Counted from the stretch's first letter, positions 1 through 7,400 are shown. The stretch: DNA of 42,482 nucleotides from an uncultured Collinsella sp. (GCA_934630385.1 CAKTWE010000007.1:1-42482); one strand, 5' to 3'. Notes: generated by a model not told the origin, from the sequence alone. Translations and numbers: made by a program.

Positions 1-74
1 CCCATCGTCTAGCGGCCAAGGACGCCACCCTTTCAAGGTGGATATCGCGGGTTCGAATCCCGCTGGGGGCACCA
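1..74 (+). tRNA. tRNA-Glu (anticodon TTC), 5' end cut by window edge
   Basis: The anticodon stem CCACC/GGTGG encloses the loop CTTTCAA (anticodon TTC, Glu). The T arm GCGGG-TTCGAAT-CCCGC is followed by the acceptor strand TGGGGGC, discriminator A and an encoded CCA. Pairing predicts that the first three bases (GCC) lie outside the window. The 3' end is the probable phage attachment site, and the phage core restores the same bases, so the tRNA stays intact after integration. Confidence 0.93.
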
Positions 75-1472
75 TTTGCATTTTGTACGAACCCGTTGGA
101 CGTCAAGTCTGGCGGGTTCGTTGCTTTCCACGTCGTAGTTCAGCGTCACTATGCACTCTTCGTCGCTCACGCTCACCTGGTAGACGAACGCCTTCAGCAG
201 CGTCGCGTCATCCAGGGCGGAGCCGCATTGCAGGAAGTCAGCCAGCCGCTCGGGGTCTATCTGCTCGTCCTTGATCGTCTCAAGGTCGAGCTTGGCGCGG
301 TCGCGCTGGTGCTCAAGCTCCGCTATGCGCTCTTTGGCCCCAGGCGCGATAATTCCCTGCTCGATGGCGTTGAGGATGTTCTTCAGGCCGCGCTCGGCGG
401 CTGAGAGCGATTGTGCGGCCTGCTTGCGCCTCGCCGCCACCTCGGCCCCGTCCGAGCTTTCCGCCACCATATGGGCTATCCTCAAGGCCTCCTCGCGGTC
501 TTGCAGAAGCGCCCGCAGCGCCTTGACGATCTCGCCCTCAAGCTCCTCGCGCCTGATGGGCTTAACGCATCCGTCGTGGCAGCGGTAGTACTCGTACTTG
601 CGGTTGCCACGCCCGCGCCCGCTCACGCCTTGCAGGTTGCGCCCGCAGCCCGCGCAGATCGCCTTGCCGGAAAGGGCGAAGTCGCCCCAGCTCTCCGCGC
701 AGCGCTCCTTGGCCGCGCGTATGCCCTGTGCCTCCATGAACGTCACCTCGTCGATGATCGCGGGCATGCCGCCCTCTTTGACAACGCCGCCCCACTCGTA
801 GCGCCCCGTGTACTTCCGGTTCTTCACCATCCGCTCGACCATCGAGTAGCCGCACGGGTTTCCCTGCGAGGTCTTGACCCCGCGTGCCGCGAAGTCGCGA
901 GCTATCGAGTTGGTGGTCTCCTTTGCTATGCGCCGCTTGAACGCCTCGCGCACGAAATCGGCCTCGTCCTCGTTGATCACGTACTCGTCGGCCTCGTTGC
1001 TGGCGTAGCCGAACACGCGCACGCCGTTGGTCTTGCATTTGAGCGCGTTGCCCTCCATGCCGCGCCTCGTGCGGATCGCGGTCTTCTTCGACTCGCACGC
1101 CGCAAGGCCCTCAAGCAGCTTCTCGTAAATGATGCCCTCGGGCGAATCTGGTATCTGTTCAAGCGCCGAGACGAGCTTCACGCCGTGCTGGGCAAGCTCG
1201 CGCTTGTATATTGGCGCGTCGTATTCCCCACGGCTGAAGCGATCCATCATATAGACCAGAACTATGTCGCTCTCGCCAGCGTTGGCTACCATGCGCTGGA
1301 ACTCAGGGCGGTCGTCGGTGCGCCCGCTTATGGCGTAGTCGCAGTATTCCGCCACGATGGCGTACCTCTCGCGCTGGCACCACTGGCGGCAGATGCGCAG
1401 CTGATCATCTATTGAGGCCTCGCGCTGCTTGTTGCACGAAAAGCGGGCGTATATCACCGCAGTTTTTGGCAT
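33..1472 (-). CDS. Large serine recombinase (phage integrase)
   Basis: A 479-aa site-specific recombinase that integrates and excises the phage. The N-terminal resolvase domain (about 3-150) has the YARFS motif with catalytic Ser12 and the DRFSR segment. A recombinase domain follows (about 155-260). Then comes a zinc ribbon with C273, C276, C298 and C302, and a coiled-coil-prone region (about 345-400). Start: ATG at 1472, preceded by AGGAGG (1485-1490, opposite strand) with a long spacer of about 12 nt; the open frame extends upstream but without recognisable domain. Oddly, the last 11 codons lie antisense to the host tRNA-Glu, beyond the predicted att core, so this C-terminus exists only in the integrated form (see findings). 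Confidence 0.93.
   Translation of the reverse strand: MPKTAVIYARFSCNKQREASIDDQLRICRQWCQRERYAIVAEYCDYAISGRTDDRPEFQRMVANAGESDIVLVYMMDRFSRGEYDAPIYKRELAQHGVKLVSALEQIPDSPEGIIYEKLLEGLAACESKKTAIRTRRGMEGNALKCKTNGVRVFGYASNEADEYVINEDEADFVREAFKRRIAKETTNSIARDFAARGVKTSQGNPCGYSMVERMVKNRKYTGRYEWGGVVKEGGMPAIIDEVTFMEAQGIRAAKERCAESWGDFALSGKAICAGCGRNLQGVSGRGRGNRKYEYYRCHDGCVKPIRREELEGEIVKALRALLQDREEALRIAHMVAESSDGAEVAARRKQAAQSLSAAERGLKNILNAIEQGIIAPGAKERIAELEHQRDRAKLDLETIKDEQIDPERLADFLQCGSALDDATLLKAFVYQVSVSDEECIVTLNYDVESNEPARLDVQRVRTKCKWCPQRDSNPRYPP
69..77. other. Putative attL core (9-bp repeat shared with right end)
   Basis: GCACCATTT spans the last acceptor bases, discriminator and CCA of tRNA-Glu plus TTT, and recurs in the same orientation at 42406-42414. 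Short identity is usual for serine integrases. Joining the outer flanks rebuilds a tRNA-Glu followed closely by a terminator, a natural host arrangement. A 9-bp match is short, so the boundary is probable rather than proven. Confidence 0.6.
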
Positions 1473-1512
1473 AATATGAAGCGACCTCCTTTCATGGGTA
1501 GGTTTTGCATGA

Positions 1513-1559
1513 CCCACGCGGCGAGCGGTGCGAACGCTTTGACCCGCGTGGGCTTTTCT
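1513..1559 (+). terminator. Hairpin with T-rich tail between integrase and PH-domain genes
   Basis: A 9-bp perfect stem (1513-1521 with 1544-1552) has a 22-nt loop and is followed by TTTTCTTTT on the plus strand. Polarity would stop plus-strand (antisense) transcription. No plus-strand gene precedes it, so its role is unclear. The large loop makes it a weak call. Confidence 0.35.
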
Positions 1560-1560
1560 T

Positions 1561-2100
1561 TTACGAATTGATGCGTCGTACGTTCTCGAACGCAAGTTCC
1601 GCAAGCATCCCGTACAGGCTTTGGACGTCGAATCCTTTTGGGAACTCAAGCGTCTTCGATGCGACTTTCGCGTCGTATGCCTTGTAGTACGGGCATGCCA
1701 TGTAGGAGAACGACAGCTCCGCATGGTCGAAGCCCGCCCCTCCCGTTTCGAGCCGCACATCGACGATGCTTTGCAGGTCAATCGAAACGACTGCGGCTTT
1801 CGTGCCCGTCATTCCCTGATGGTCGATGAAGACGATCCTCCTATCGGTGAACAGCATCTTGTCTCGAATAAGCGCGAAGCACCGCGTGAACGATTCGCCG
1901 CGCATGAGATACATGCCATATTGCTGCTGAGCGGATTCAGCAGAAAGCTCGGAGTAGTGCCCCATCATACCCTGCACGACGCTACTAGCGCCTTGACCAT
2001 TTATGGTTTGCTGGTCACGATCGATTGCATCTTGTACGGCGCTCTGCGCCTGCGACACAGCCGCATTTGCCATGTCCTTCATCATGTCTTTCAATGCCAC
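1561..2100 (-). CDS. PH domain-containing protein (YvbH-like)
   Basis: 179 aa. An amphipathic, Ala/Gln-rich N-terminal half (about 1-60) precedes a bacterial PH-like domain (about 65-178). Recognisable segments are the basic strand 'FALIRDKMLFTDRRIVFID' and a C-terminal helix 'LYGMLAELAFENVRRI'. Such domains occur in phage and chromosomal proteins of unknown function and may bind lipids or proteins. It sits 2 nt downstream of the repressor gene on the same strand, so it is probably co-transcribed from the lysogeny promoter and expressed in the prophage state. That makes it a candidate lysogenic-conversion or superinfection-exclusion gene, which is inference. Confidence 0.75.
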   Translation of the reverse strand: MALKDMMKDMANAAVSQAQSAVQDAIDRDQQTINGQGASSVVQGMMGHYSELSAESAQQQYGMYLMRGESFTRCFALIRDKMLFTDRRIVFIDHQGMTGTKAAVVSIDLQSIVDVRLETGGAGFDHAELSFSYMACPYYKAYDAKVASKTLEFPKGFDVQSLYGMLAELAFENVRRINS

Positions 2101-2102
2101 GG

Positions 2103-2426
2103 TTACTCCTTCCTTGTCGCCGGGAAAGCCTCGGCGATTCCATTTGCTGCCGCAAGTAATGCCTTGCGGCCCTCTTTATTCATAGCGTTAAAGAGCGTTA
2201 GCAACTCGCGCTCGGCGCTTCCCATCTGTTCGCCATCGCCCTCTTCGAGATCGAACAGTTCACCAATTGTGCATTTGAAATACCGGGCGAACTCCGCCGC
2301 AGTATCCATATCAGGGCTTGTGTTTCCAAGCTCGTAGTTTTGGTACGTGCGGTATTTAAGGCCGAACACGCTAGCAGCTTCTTTCTGGGTCAGCCCTGAA
2401 CGCTGCCGTAGGTCTTTAAGGCTCAT
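2103..2426 (-). CDS. XRE-family CI-like repressor
   Basis: 107 aa. An N-terminal helix-turn-helix of the Xre/Cro/CI class (about 3-60) is recognisable from 'LRQRSGLTQKEAASVFGLK', 'YRTYQNYELGNTSPD' and 'ARYFKCTIGELFDL'. A short helical C-terminal region (about 75-107) could be for dimerisation. There is no LexA-like peptidase domain, so RecA-stimulated self-cleavage is not expected. It is divergently arranged with a Cro-like gene around three operator palindromes, and its own promoter spacer contains one of them, implying autoregulation. It most likely maintains lysogeny. Confidence 0.88.
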   Translation of the reverse strand: MSLKDLRQRSGLTQKEAASVFGLKYRTYQNYELGNTSPDMDTAAEFARYFKCTIGELFDLEEGDGEQMGSAERELLTLFNAMNKEGRKALLAAANGIAEAFPATRKE

Positions 2427-2453
2427 ATCTCACCCCTAACTTAGGATAGTTGC

Positions 2454-2482
2454 AGCATACAAGAAACTTGTACGGATAGCAA
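2454..2482 (-). promoter_or_regulatory. Leftward promoter of repressor/PH/integrase genes
   Basis: On the minus strand, TTGCTA (-35, 2477-2482) and TATGCT (-10, 2454-2459) are separated by exactly 17 bp. Operator O1 lies in this spacer and overlaps the start of the -10. Assigned by inspection only. Confidence 0.6.
2458..2472. promoter_or_regulatory. Operator O1 (perfect palindrome TACAAG-AAA-CTTGTA)
   Basis: A 15-bp perfect inverted repeat with a 3-bp centre. It is one of three related sites between the divergent repressor and Cro-like genes, and is positioned to block the leftward promoter. Confidence 0.75.
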
Positions 2483-2492
2483 ACTTTTAGGG

Positions 2493-2521
2493 TTTACAGA
2501 TACAAGAATCTTGTATATAGT
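2493..2521 (+). promoter_or_regulatory. Rightward early promoter (PR-like)
   Basis: TTTACA (-35, 2493-2498) and TATAGT (-10, 2516-2521) have a 17-bp spacer that is filled almost exactly by operator O2. It would drive the Cro-like gene and the early operon. Confidence 0.7.
2500..2516. promoter_or_regulatory. Operator O2 (17-bp palindrome)
   Basis: ATACAAG-AAT-CTTGTAT is a perfect 7-bp inverted repeat around AAT. It has the same half-site as O1 and occupies the spacer of the rightward promoter. Confidence 0.78.
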
Positions 2522-2530
2522 GCCATTCAG

Positions 2531-2547
2531 GCACAAGAAACTAGTGC
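2531..2547. promoter_or_regulatory. Operator O3 (imperfect palindrome)
   Basis: GCACAAG-AAA-CTAGTGC matches in 6 of 7 arm positions and has the same central AAA as O1. It lies downstream of the rightward -10 and just upstream of the GGAGG of the Cro-like gene, so binding would block early transcription. Confidence 0.65.
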
Positions 2548-2560
2548 AAAGGAGGAAACA

Positions 2561-2785
2561 ATGCTCAACAATCTTGTGTCCGAGCGTAAGCGGGCGGGCC
2601 TGACCAGAGAAGAAGTTGGTGAGAAGATCCACCGCTCCGAATACGTTATCGGCAAGTGGGAGCGTGGCGAGAGTTCGCCGCTACTGGTTCCAGACGCAAT
2701 CAACCTGGCAAAGCTCTACGGATGCTCTGTTGACTACCTCGCTGGGTTAGTCGAGGAGCGCACATCAAAAGGCGTGGCGGTCTAA
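2561..2785 (+). CDS. Cro-like XRE-family regulator
   Basis: 74 aa, almost entirely one helix-turn-helix domain: 'LVSERKRAGLTREEVGEKI', 'SEYVIGKWERGES' and 'LAKLYGCSVDYLAGL' are typical Xre helices. GGAGG at 2551-2555 sets the ATG. It is the first gene of the rightward early operon, opposite the CI-like repressor, and probably binds the same three operators to favour lytic growth. The role rests on position and family. Confidence 0.85.
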   Translation: MLNNLVSERKRAGLTREEVGEKIHRSEYVIGKWERGESSPLLVPDAINLAKLYGCSVDYLAGLVEERTSKGVAV

Positions 2786-2923
2786 ATGCCAGCCGAAGAG
2801 GCCAAACAGCAGGACGAAAAGCCCAAGACGGCCCGCGAAATTGCCTTTGATGGCATGTGCTCGACAATCCGTCAGGCATACCGCGAGTGGGAACGCCAGC
2901 AGAAGGGAGAAGCGAAGGCGTGA
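2786..2923 (+). CDS. Small early phage protein, unknown
   Basis: A 45-aa charged protein, Lys/Glu/Gln-rich, with one probable helix ('DGMCSTIRQAYREWERQQK'). The ATG directly follows the stop of the Cro-like gene, and the end overlaps the next gene through GTGA. No domain is recognised; it is called from tight packing and codon use like its neighbours. Confidence 0.6.
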   Translation: MPAEEAKQQDEKPKTAREIAFDGMCSTIRQAYREWERQQKGEAKA

Positions 2924-3282
2924 AGCAGTGGTCTACACGTGAACTCAGATACCTCGAAGAGCACGCCGGAGACGGCGCCAAGCAGGTAGCCAAGGACCTC
3001 GGGCGCTCCATCGACTCAGTGAAGCATATGGCGCGGAAGTGCGGACTCTCACTCCGCAAGCGCAGGCAGTGCCCCCGCTGCGGGCAGTGGACGTTTCGAC
3101 CGCTCAACCGCATCAACGGCTGGTGCATCGAGTGCACGAAGGAGCTTCACATGGCAGACCTCGCCGAGCAGGCCAACGCGATGAAGGAGGAGGCGATCAG
3201 GGAGAAGAGGAATGGCAGGCAGCGCCAGCGCTACTACAGCCAGAAGAGCAGGGCGAAAAAAGCGGCAAAAAAGAGGCCCTAA
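2920..3282 (+). CDS. HTH/zinc-finger DNA-binding protein
   Basis: 120 aa from a GTG start that overlaps the preceding stop (GTGA), with GGGAG upstream. The N-terminal part (about 2-45, 'WSTRELRYLEEHAGDGAKQ', 'DLGRSIDSVKHMARKCGLS') resembles a SANT/Myb-like or resolvase-type helix-turn-helix. It is followed by a four-Cys zinc knuckle (CPRC...CIEC, about 49-73). The C-terminal 30 residues are strongly basic and lysine-rich. Probably an early DNA-binding regulator; the target is unknown. Confidence 0.7.
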   Translation: MKQWSTRELRYLEEHAGDGAKQVAKDLGRSIDSVKHMARKCGLSLRKRRQCPRCGQWTFRPLNRINGWCIECTKELHMADLAEQANAMKEEAIREKRNGRQRQRYYSQKSRAKKAAKKRP

Positions 3283-3329
3283 AAAGCGCCCTAGCAATGA
3301 CCTGCGAAAACACCGAAAGGAGAACGGAA

Positions 3330-3614
3330 ATGCAGACAAAAAAGAAAGCGAGCGCCCCCAGCTTCCACACATCGGGCACCCGCTACGTAGCCGCCTCGAA
3401 AGAGGCTGCGACCATCATACCATTCGAGGGCAAGCGCCCGACGGCCAAAGAGCAGCTTGAGCGCTCCCAGTTCAGGGCGGGCGTCATGGTCGGCTTCCTC
3501 GCGGCCCTCATGATCTTCCTCGCCGTGCTCTGGCTCTGGGTCATCCCCACGATGGACCAGGCCGTGGCCGACGCCCAGCGTGCGGTGGGAACCATGGCGG
3601 TGCTCAATGCGTAA
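3330..3614 (+). CDS. Single-pass membrane protein, unknown
   Basis: 94 aa. A hydrophilic N-terminal 50 residues precede one strong membrane helix (about 52-74, 'VMVGFLAALMIFLAVLWLWV') and a short C-terminal tail. AGGAG sits 7 nt before the ATG at 3330; an upstream in-frame ATG at 3297 has no better ribosome site. The function is not recognised. Its early-operon position might suit superinfection exclusion or host takeover, but that is speculation. Confidence 0.68.
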   Translation: MQTKKKASAPSFHTSGTRYVAASKEAATIIPFEGKRPTAKEQLERSQFRAGVMVGFLAALMIFLAVLWLWVIPTMDQAVADAQRAVGTMAVLNA

Positions 3615-3942
3615 CGACGAGATGTACCGCCCCAAGCCGCAGAGCAACCAGCTTGAGATCTTCGGCCTGGGCATGGCTGGCGAGCAGGACGTTGCCGAGG
3701 CCAAGAAGTGGATCGAGGCCAACCCCGAGGCGTGGCGGTTCATGCTCGACAACGCCCGCCGCCTCAAGGAGAAGGGCTACGTGTCGATCAACTACCTGGT
3801 GAACATGGTGCGCAACGAGCTGCACGTCGGCTGCAAGAACGGCATAGCCCCCGCCCTTGCCCGAATCATGGAGGCGCGATACCCGGAGCTGCGCGGAGCC
3901 TTCAACAAGCACCGCAGCCAGAGCGATGGGTTTTCCGAATGA
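3607..3942 (+). CDS. Conserved phage protein beside RusA, unknown
   Basis: 111 aa. The start overlaps the preceding stop by 8 nt; an alternative ATG lies at 3622. The sequence is helical with 'AKKWIEANPEAWRFMLDNA', 'RRLKEKGYVSINYLVNMVR' and 'GCKNGIAPALARIMEARYP', which looks like a winged-helix or replication-accessory fold. It is followed by the RusA resolvase through an ATGA overlap, so it is probably part of the recombination/replication unit. No specific function is claimed. Confidence 0.7.
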   Translation: MRNDEMYRPKPQSNQLEIFGLGMAGEQDVAEAKKWIEANPEAWRFMLDNARRLKEKGYVSINYLVNMVRNELHVGCKNGIAPALARIMEARYPELRGAFNKHRSQSDGFSE

Positions 3943-4400
3943 GCTGGCAGCGCACCCTTGCGGCCACGGCGCACATCACCATGCACCCCGCCCAGCTTGT
4001 CGGAAAGCAGCGCCCTATGACCGACTACCGCAACCACCGCACCTACACGCCGACCAAGACGCTCAAGGCCGAGAAGGCCATCAAGGACGCGTTCCGCGCG
4101 GCATACGGCGAGACCTTCGCCAACCACGACGGCCCGGTCGTGATGCGGATCTCGACCACCAGGCCGCTCGCGAAGAGCAACCCGAAGTACTGGGAGGGCC
4201 GCGCCGACCTCGGCAAGCCCGACTGGGACAACCTCGGCAAGCTCGCCTGCGACGCGCTCAACGGGATCGCCTTCAAGGACGATTCGCAGGTCGACATGGG
4301 AGCCGTCACCAAGCGCCCGAGGTCGCCATACGGCACCAAACCACGCATAGACATCTACATCGAGTACTTCGTCGAGGAGTACGTAAAGGAGAAGAAATGA
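3939..4400 (+). CDS. rusA: RusA-family Holliday junction resolvase
   Basis: 153 aa. RusA-type crossover-junction endonuclease, cleaving Holliday junctions made during phage recombination. The hallmark 'KPDWDNLGKLACDALNG' (D95, D97, D105) and 'IAFKDDSQV' (D114, D115) carry the acidic metal-binding residues. ATGA overlaps on both sides put it in a coupled operon that also encodes ERF and SSB. The N-terminal 25 residues are longer than the E. coli RusA start, and a later start is possible. Confidence 0.9.
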   Translation: MSWQRTLAATAHITMHPAQLVGKQRPMTDYRNHRTYTPTKTLKAEKAIKDAFRAAYGETFANHDGPVVMRISTTRPLAKSNPKYWEGRADLGKPDWDNLGKLACDALNGIAFKDDSQVDMGAVTKRPRSPYGTKPRIDIYIEYFVEEYVKEKK

Positions 4401-4714
4401 ACGCCAAATACTTCGAAGAGAACGGCTTTGAGGACGTCCACGGGAGCCAGTTCCACAAAGCAGTGCTCAACCACGCCGCCTGCATCGCGAATAACCTCAT
4501 GTTCGACGCCACGCATCCTGACAACAACGACGGCGAGACGAAGGCAAACGCCTACCACGTGATGATCGCGCTTTGCGAGGCCGGGCTTTCCCGAATCGAC
4601 GAGAAGTGCGTCGCCAAGAGCCGCAAGTTAATCGCCGACAAGATCAAGCCCGTCAGCGAGGAAGAGCTCGAGTTCGGTCGCGCGTTCCTTGCCGCCGTCC
4701 TCGGCATCAAATAG
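4397..4714 (+). CDS. Hypothetical early phage protein
   Basis: 105 aa with a good ribosome site (AAGGAG) and an ATGA overlap with rusA. Acidic and mostly helical; 'HVMIALCEAGLSRIDEKCV' and 'EEELEFGRAFLAAVLGIK' are its more ordered segments. No family is recognised. It belongs to the same operon as the recombination genes. Confidence 0.68.
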   Translation: MNAKYFEENGFEDVHGSQFHKAVLNHAACIANNLMFDATHPDNNDGETKANAYHVMIALCEAGLSRIDEKCVAKSRKLIADKIKPVSEEELEFGRAFLAAVLGIK

Positions 4715-4725
4715 GAGGTAACGAC

Positions 4726-4929
4726 ATGATTAACGAAGCGACCATCCAGGCGCAGTTCAAGCAGGTCACCGTGAAGGGAAGCGTGGCGACCATGCAATTC
4801 GAGATCCTGACCGACAACGCCGACGCCTTCCGCATCATCAAGCAGAGCGGCAAGACGGTTTTGCTCACCGTGGCCGAGCAGCAGCAGGCCATGGACTTCG
4901 ACGACGAGACGGGCGAGATCTATGGCTAA
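4726..4929 (+). CDS. Hypothetical protein, 67 aa
   Basis: Has an AGGAGGT ribosome site (4713-4719) and overlaps the following DUF1351 gene by 8 nt. Predicted alternating strand/helix pattern ('VTVKGSVATMQFEILT', 'AFRIIKQSGKTVLLTV') suggests a small beta-rich fold. No known family seen. Confidence 0.65.
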   Translation: MINEATIQAQFKQVTVKGSVATMQFEILTDNADAFRIIKQSGKTVLLTVAEQQQAMDFDDETGEIYG

Positions 4930-5899
4930 GGGAACCGAACCGCAGCAGGTCGAGGCCGAGGTCATCGAAACCGAGGCCACCACGCTTGAGGTCACGTACA
5001 CCGAGGCCACCATCGCTTCGAACATGGACGCGTTGGAGGCCCACGTGAAGAAGGTCGTCGCCGACTACGAGGGCGCCACCTACGACCTCACGAGCGCCCA
5101 GGCCATCAAGGAGGCCAAGCACGACCGCAGCTACCTCAACGGCATCAAGAAGGAGATCGACGAGCGCCGCAAGGCCGTGAAGCGCGAGTACAACAAGCCG
5201 CTCGACGCATTCGAGAGGCGCTGCAAGCAGATCACGGCCATCATCGACGAATCAACCGACGCCATCAAGGCGCAGCTCGACGAGGCCGAGCAGACGCGCA
5301 AGGACGCGCTCTACTCACGCCTACAGCAGCACTACGAGGAGTTCGCGGGGCTGCTCGCGCCGGTCGTCCCCTACGAGCGCCTGCATGAGCCGCAGTGGCT
5401 CAACAAGACCTTCGGCGAGATCAAGGCGCAGCAGGCGCTTGAGGCAAAGGTGTCCGACGTGGCCCGAGACTGGGAAACACTCAAGGCCCAGCAGGAGGCG
5501 ATGCCGCACTACGCCGACGCGGAGCGCGAGTTCTTCCGCACGCTCGACCTCGGAGCCGCCTTGAACGCGGCGCGTTTGGCCGACGAGGAAGACCAGCGCA
5601 TCGCCGAGCTGAAGGCGGCCATGGTGCCAGAGCCCGAACCGGAACCGATGCCGGAACCAGAGCCTGAGCCGATTGAGATCCCCGAGCCTGAGCCGATGCC
5701 CGCGCCAGCGCCAATGCCCGCCCCCATGCCGGCACCCATGCCAGCACCGGTCGCGGAGCCTTTGGAGGCGTGGACGGTCGAGGTGCCGAGCGCCACGCGA
5801 TCGCAGATGCAGGCGCTCGCATCCGTACTCAAGGCGCAGGGAATCACCGGAAGCATCCGCCGGGGCACGCCAGCCCAGGTGGCGGCGAGGATGGAGTAG
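4922..5899 (+). CDS. DUF1351-type phage protein
   Basis: 325 aa. The N-terminal 240 residues match the DUF1351 style of phage early proteins found next to recombination genes: long coiled-coil helices ('HDRSYLNGIKKEIDERRKA', 'PLDAFERRCKQITAIIDES'). A low-complexity linker (about 238-280) of Pro-Glu, Pro-Met and Pro-Ala repeats follows, then a C-terminal 45-residue domain ('TRSQMQALASVLKAQGI') resembling small RNA/DNA-binding modules. Position directly before the ERF annealase supports a role in recombination, possibly as partner or exonuclease accessory; no nuclease motif is seen. Confidence 0.75.
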   Translation: MAKGTEPQQVEAEVIETEATTLEVTYTEATIASNMDALEAHVKKVVADYEGATYDLTSAQAIKEAKHDRSYLNGIKKEIDERRKAVKREYNKPLDAFERRCKQITAIIDESTDAIKAQLDEAEQTRKDALYSRLQQHYEEFAGLLAPVVPYERLHEPQWLNKTFGEIKAQQALEAKVSDVARDWETLKAQQEAMPHYADAEREFFRTLDLGAALNAARLADEEDQRIAELKAAMVPEPEPEPMPEPEPEPIEIPEPEPMPAPAPMPAPMPAPMPAPVAEPLEAWTVEVPSATRSQMQALASVLKAQGITGSIRRGTPAQVAARME

Positions 5900-5902
5900 A
5901 CG

Positions 5903-6472
5903 ATGGCAGAAGACAAGCACATGACGCTGGCCGAGGCCGTGGCCCAGGTGCAGCGATCCGTAGTTGTGCCTAAAGCACGCTACAACGCCCACGGCAACTT
6001 CTACTACCGCTCGATGGAGGACATCGTGGCGGCGCTCAAGGAGCCGTGCAAGGAGGCGGGCATAGCCTTCACGCTCAACGACAGCATCGTGCAGATCGGC
6101 GAGCGCTACTACGTCGAGGCCACGTGCCGCCTGTTCTTCGAGGACGGCCACGGCGATCCCATGGACGTGACGGCCTACGCCCGCGAGCCTTTGAGCCAGA
6201 AGGGCATGAACGAGGCGCAGGTCACGGGCAGCGCATCCAGCTACGCGCGAAAGTACGCGCTCTGCGGCGCGTTCGACATCGACGGCACATCAGACCCCGA
6301 CACGCTCATGGGAACCGAGAAGCCCGCCGAGAAGGAGCCGCCCGAGTTCGGCCAGTTCATCGCCAAGTGCAAGAGCTGCGGCACCTCCTACCAGTTCGAG
6401 AGCCGCCAGCAGTACGAGCAGTTCAAGGCCAACCCCGGGTGCTGCCCGTCCCCCGCATGGCAGGTCGTGTAG
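5903..6472 (+). CDS. erf: ERF-family single-strand annealing protein
   Basis: 189 aa. ERF proteins anneal single-stranded DNA for phage recombination and genome circularisation. The signature 'QVTGSASSYARKYALCGAF' (about 107-125) is the family's most conserved block, preceded by 'FYYRSMEDIVAALKEP'. The C-terminal 40 residues hold a Cys pair, CKSC, and a later CC, a probable zinc ribbon. It lies between DUF1351 and SSB and shares the operon with RusA, giving a full recombination set. Confidence 0.9.
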   Translation: MAEDKHMTLAEAVAQVQRSVVVPKARYNAHGNFYYRSMEDIVAALKEPCKEAGIAFTLNDSIVQIGERYYVEATCRLFFEDGHGDPMDVTAYAREPLSQKGMNEAQVTGSASSYARKYALCGAFDIDGTSDPDTLMGTEKPAEKEPPEFGQFIAKCKSCGTSYQFESRQQYEQFKANPGCCPSPAWQVV

Positions 6473-6475
6473 GCC

Positions 6476-6823
6476 ATGCAAGACCTCTACGCCGAGCGCA
6501 TGCAGCTCTTCGAAAGGCTCATGGACGAGCTTCAGGCGCTGCGCAACAGCGGAAGCCAGTACGCCGAGAACGAGGCCGAGTACCGAAAGGCACTGCGCAT
6601 CGCGATCCTTGAGGAGCGATCCAAGGGGACGCCCGTGACGGTGATAAGCGACCTCTGCCGAGGCCGTGAGGACATAGCCGAGCTGAAGCAGCGCAGAGAC
6701 TGCGCCGAAGCGCTCTACAAGGCGAGCCAAGAGGCGATAAACGTGTACAAGCTCAAGATCCGAACCGTCGACGAGGACATAAAGCGCACCTGGTCCAACG
6801 GGACGGGCGAAGGGAGTTACTAA
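6476..6823 (+). CDS. Hypothetical helical protein between ERF and SSB
   Basis: 115 aa, highly charged and almost entirely helical, probably coiled-coil. The start ATG is 3 nt after the ERF stop, and the stop abuts the SSB gene. No family recognised. Location suggests an accessory of single-strand DNA handling. Confidence 0.68.
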   Translation: MQDLYAERMQLFERLMDELQALRNSGSQYAENEAEYRKALRIAILEERSKGTPVTVISDLCRGREDIAELKQRRDCAEALYKASQEAINVYKLKIRTVDEDIKRTWSNGTGEGSY

Positions 6824-7387
6824 ATGTCGATCAACCGAGTGAACATCAGCGGAAACTTGACCCGCGACCCCGAGCTGCGGGCTACCCAGGGCGGCATGCA
6901 GGTTCTGGGCTTCGGCGTGGCGGTGAACGACCGCCGCCGCAACCAGCAAACCGGCGAGTGGGAGGACTACCCGAACTTCGTGGACTGCACGATGTTCGGC
7001 AACCGCGCCGAGAGCATGGGCCGCATCCTGCACAAGGGCATGAAGGTGGCCATCGAGGGCAAGCTGCGCTATTCGAGCTGGGACAAGGACGGCCAGCGCC
7101 GATCCAAGCTTGAGGTGATCGTGGACGAGATCGAGCTTATGTCCCAGAAGCAGGGCCAGCAAGCGCCGCAGGGATACCAGCAGCAGTACGCGCCGCAGCC
7201 CGCCCCGCAGGCGGCACCCCAGCAGTGGAACGCGCAGCAGGCCTACCAGCAAGCCCCGGCGGCACCGCAGGGATACCAGCAGGCGCCCGCCCAGTACGCG
7301 CCGCAGCCCGCCCCGCAGGCGGCGCCGCAGCAAGCGCCCATGCCGCCCGCCCAGGAAAGCCTGTACGACGGCGACATCCCGTTTTAG
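6824..7387 (+). CDS. ssb: Single-stranded DNA-binding protein
   Basis: 187 aa. The N-terminal OB fold (1-105) begins with the typical 'NRVNISGNLTRDPELRAT' and contains 'FVDCTMFGNRAE' and 'GMKVAIEGKLRYSSW'. A Gln/Pro/Ala-rich linker (about 110-175) contains a near-exact repeat of 'QYAPQPAPQAAPQQ'. The acidic tip DGDIPF is the protein-interaction tail of bacterial SSBs. It coats single strands during phage replication and recombination. Confidence 0.95.
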   Translation: MSINRVNISGNLTRDPELRATQGGMQVLGFGVAVNDRRRNQQTGEWEDYPNFVDCTMFGNRAESMGRILHKGMKVAIEGKLRYSSWDKDGQRRSKLEVIVDEIELMSQKQGQQAPQGYQQQYAPQPAPQAAPQQWNAQQAYQQAPAAPQGYQQAPAQYAPQPAPQAAPQQAPMPPAQESLYDGDIPF

Positions 7388-7400
7388 GGGCGATGGCGGC

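Noticed and set aside
1473..1781. 103-codon N-terminal extension of the integrase
   Set aside because: Arg/Ser-rich, no domain, and the serine recombinase family starts at the MPKTAVIYARFS segment, which has a ribosome site.
5630..5770. Repeat array in DUF1351 gene considered as CRISPR-like or regulatory repeat
   Set aside because: The short Pro-Glu/Pro-Met/Pro-Ala codon repeats are in frame and form a protein linker; no spacer structure.
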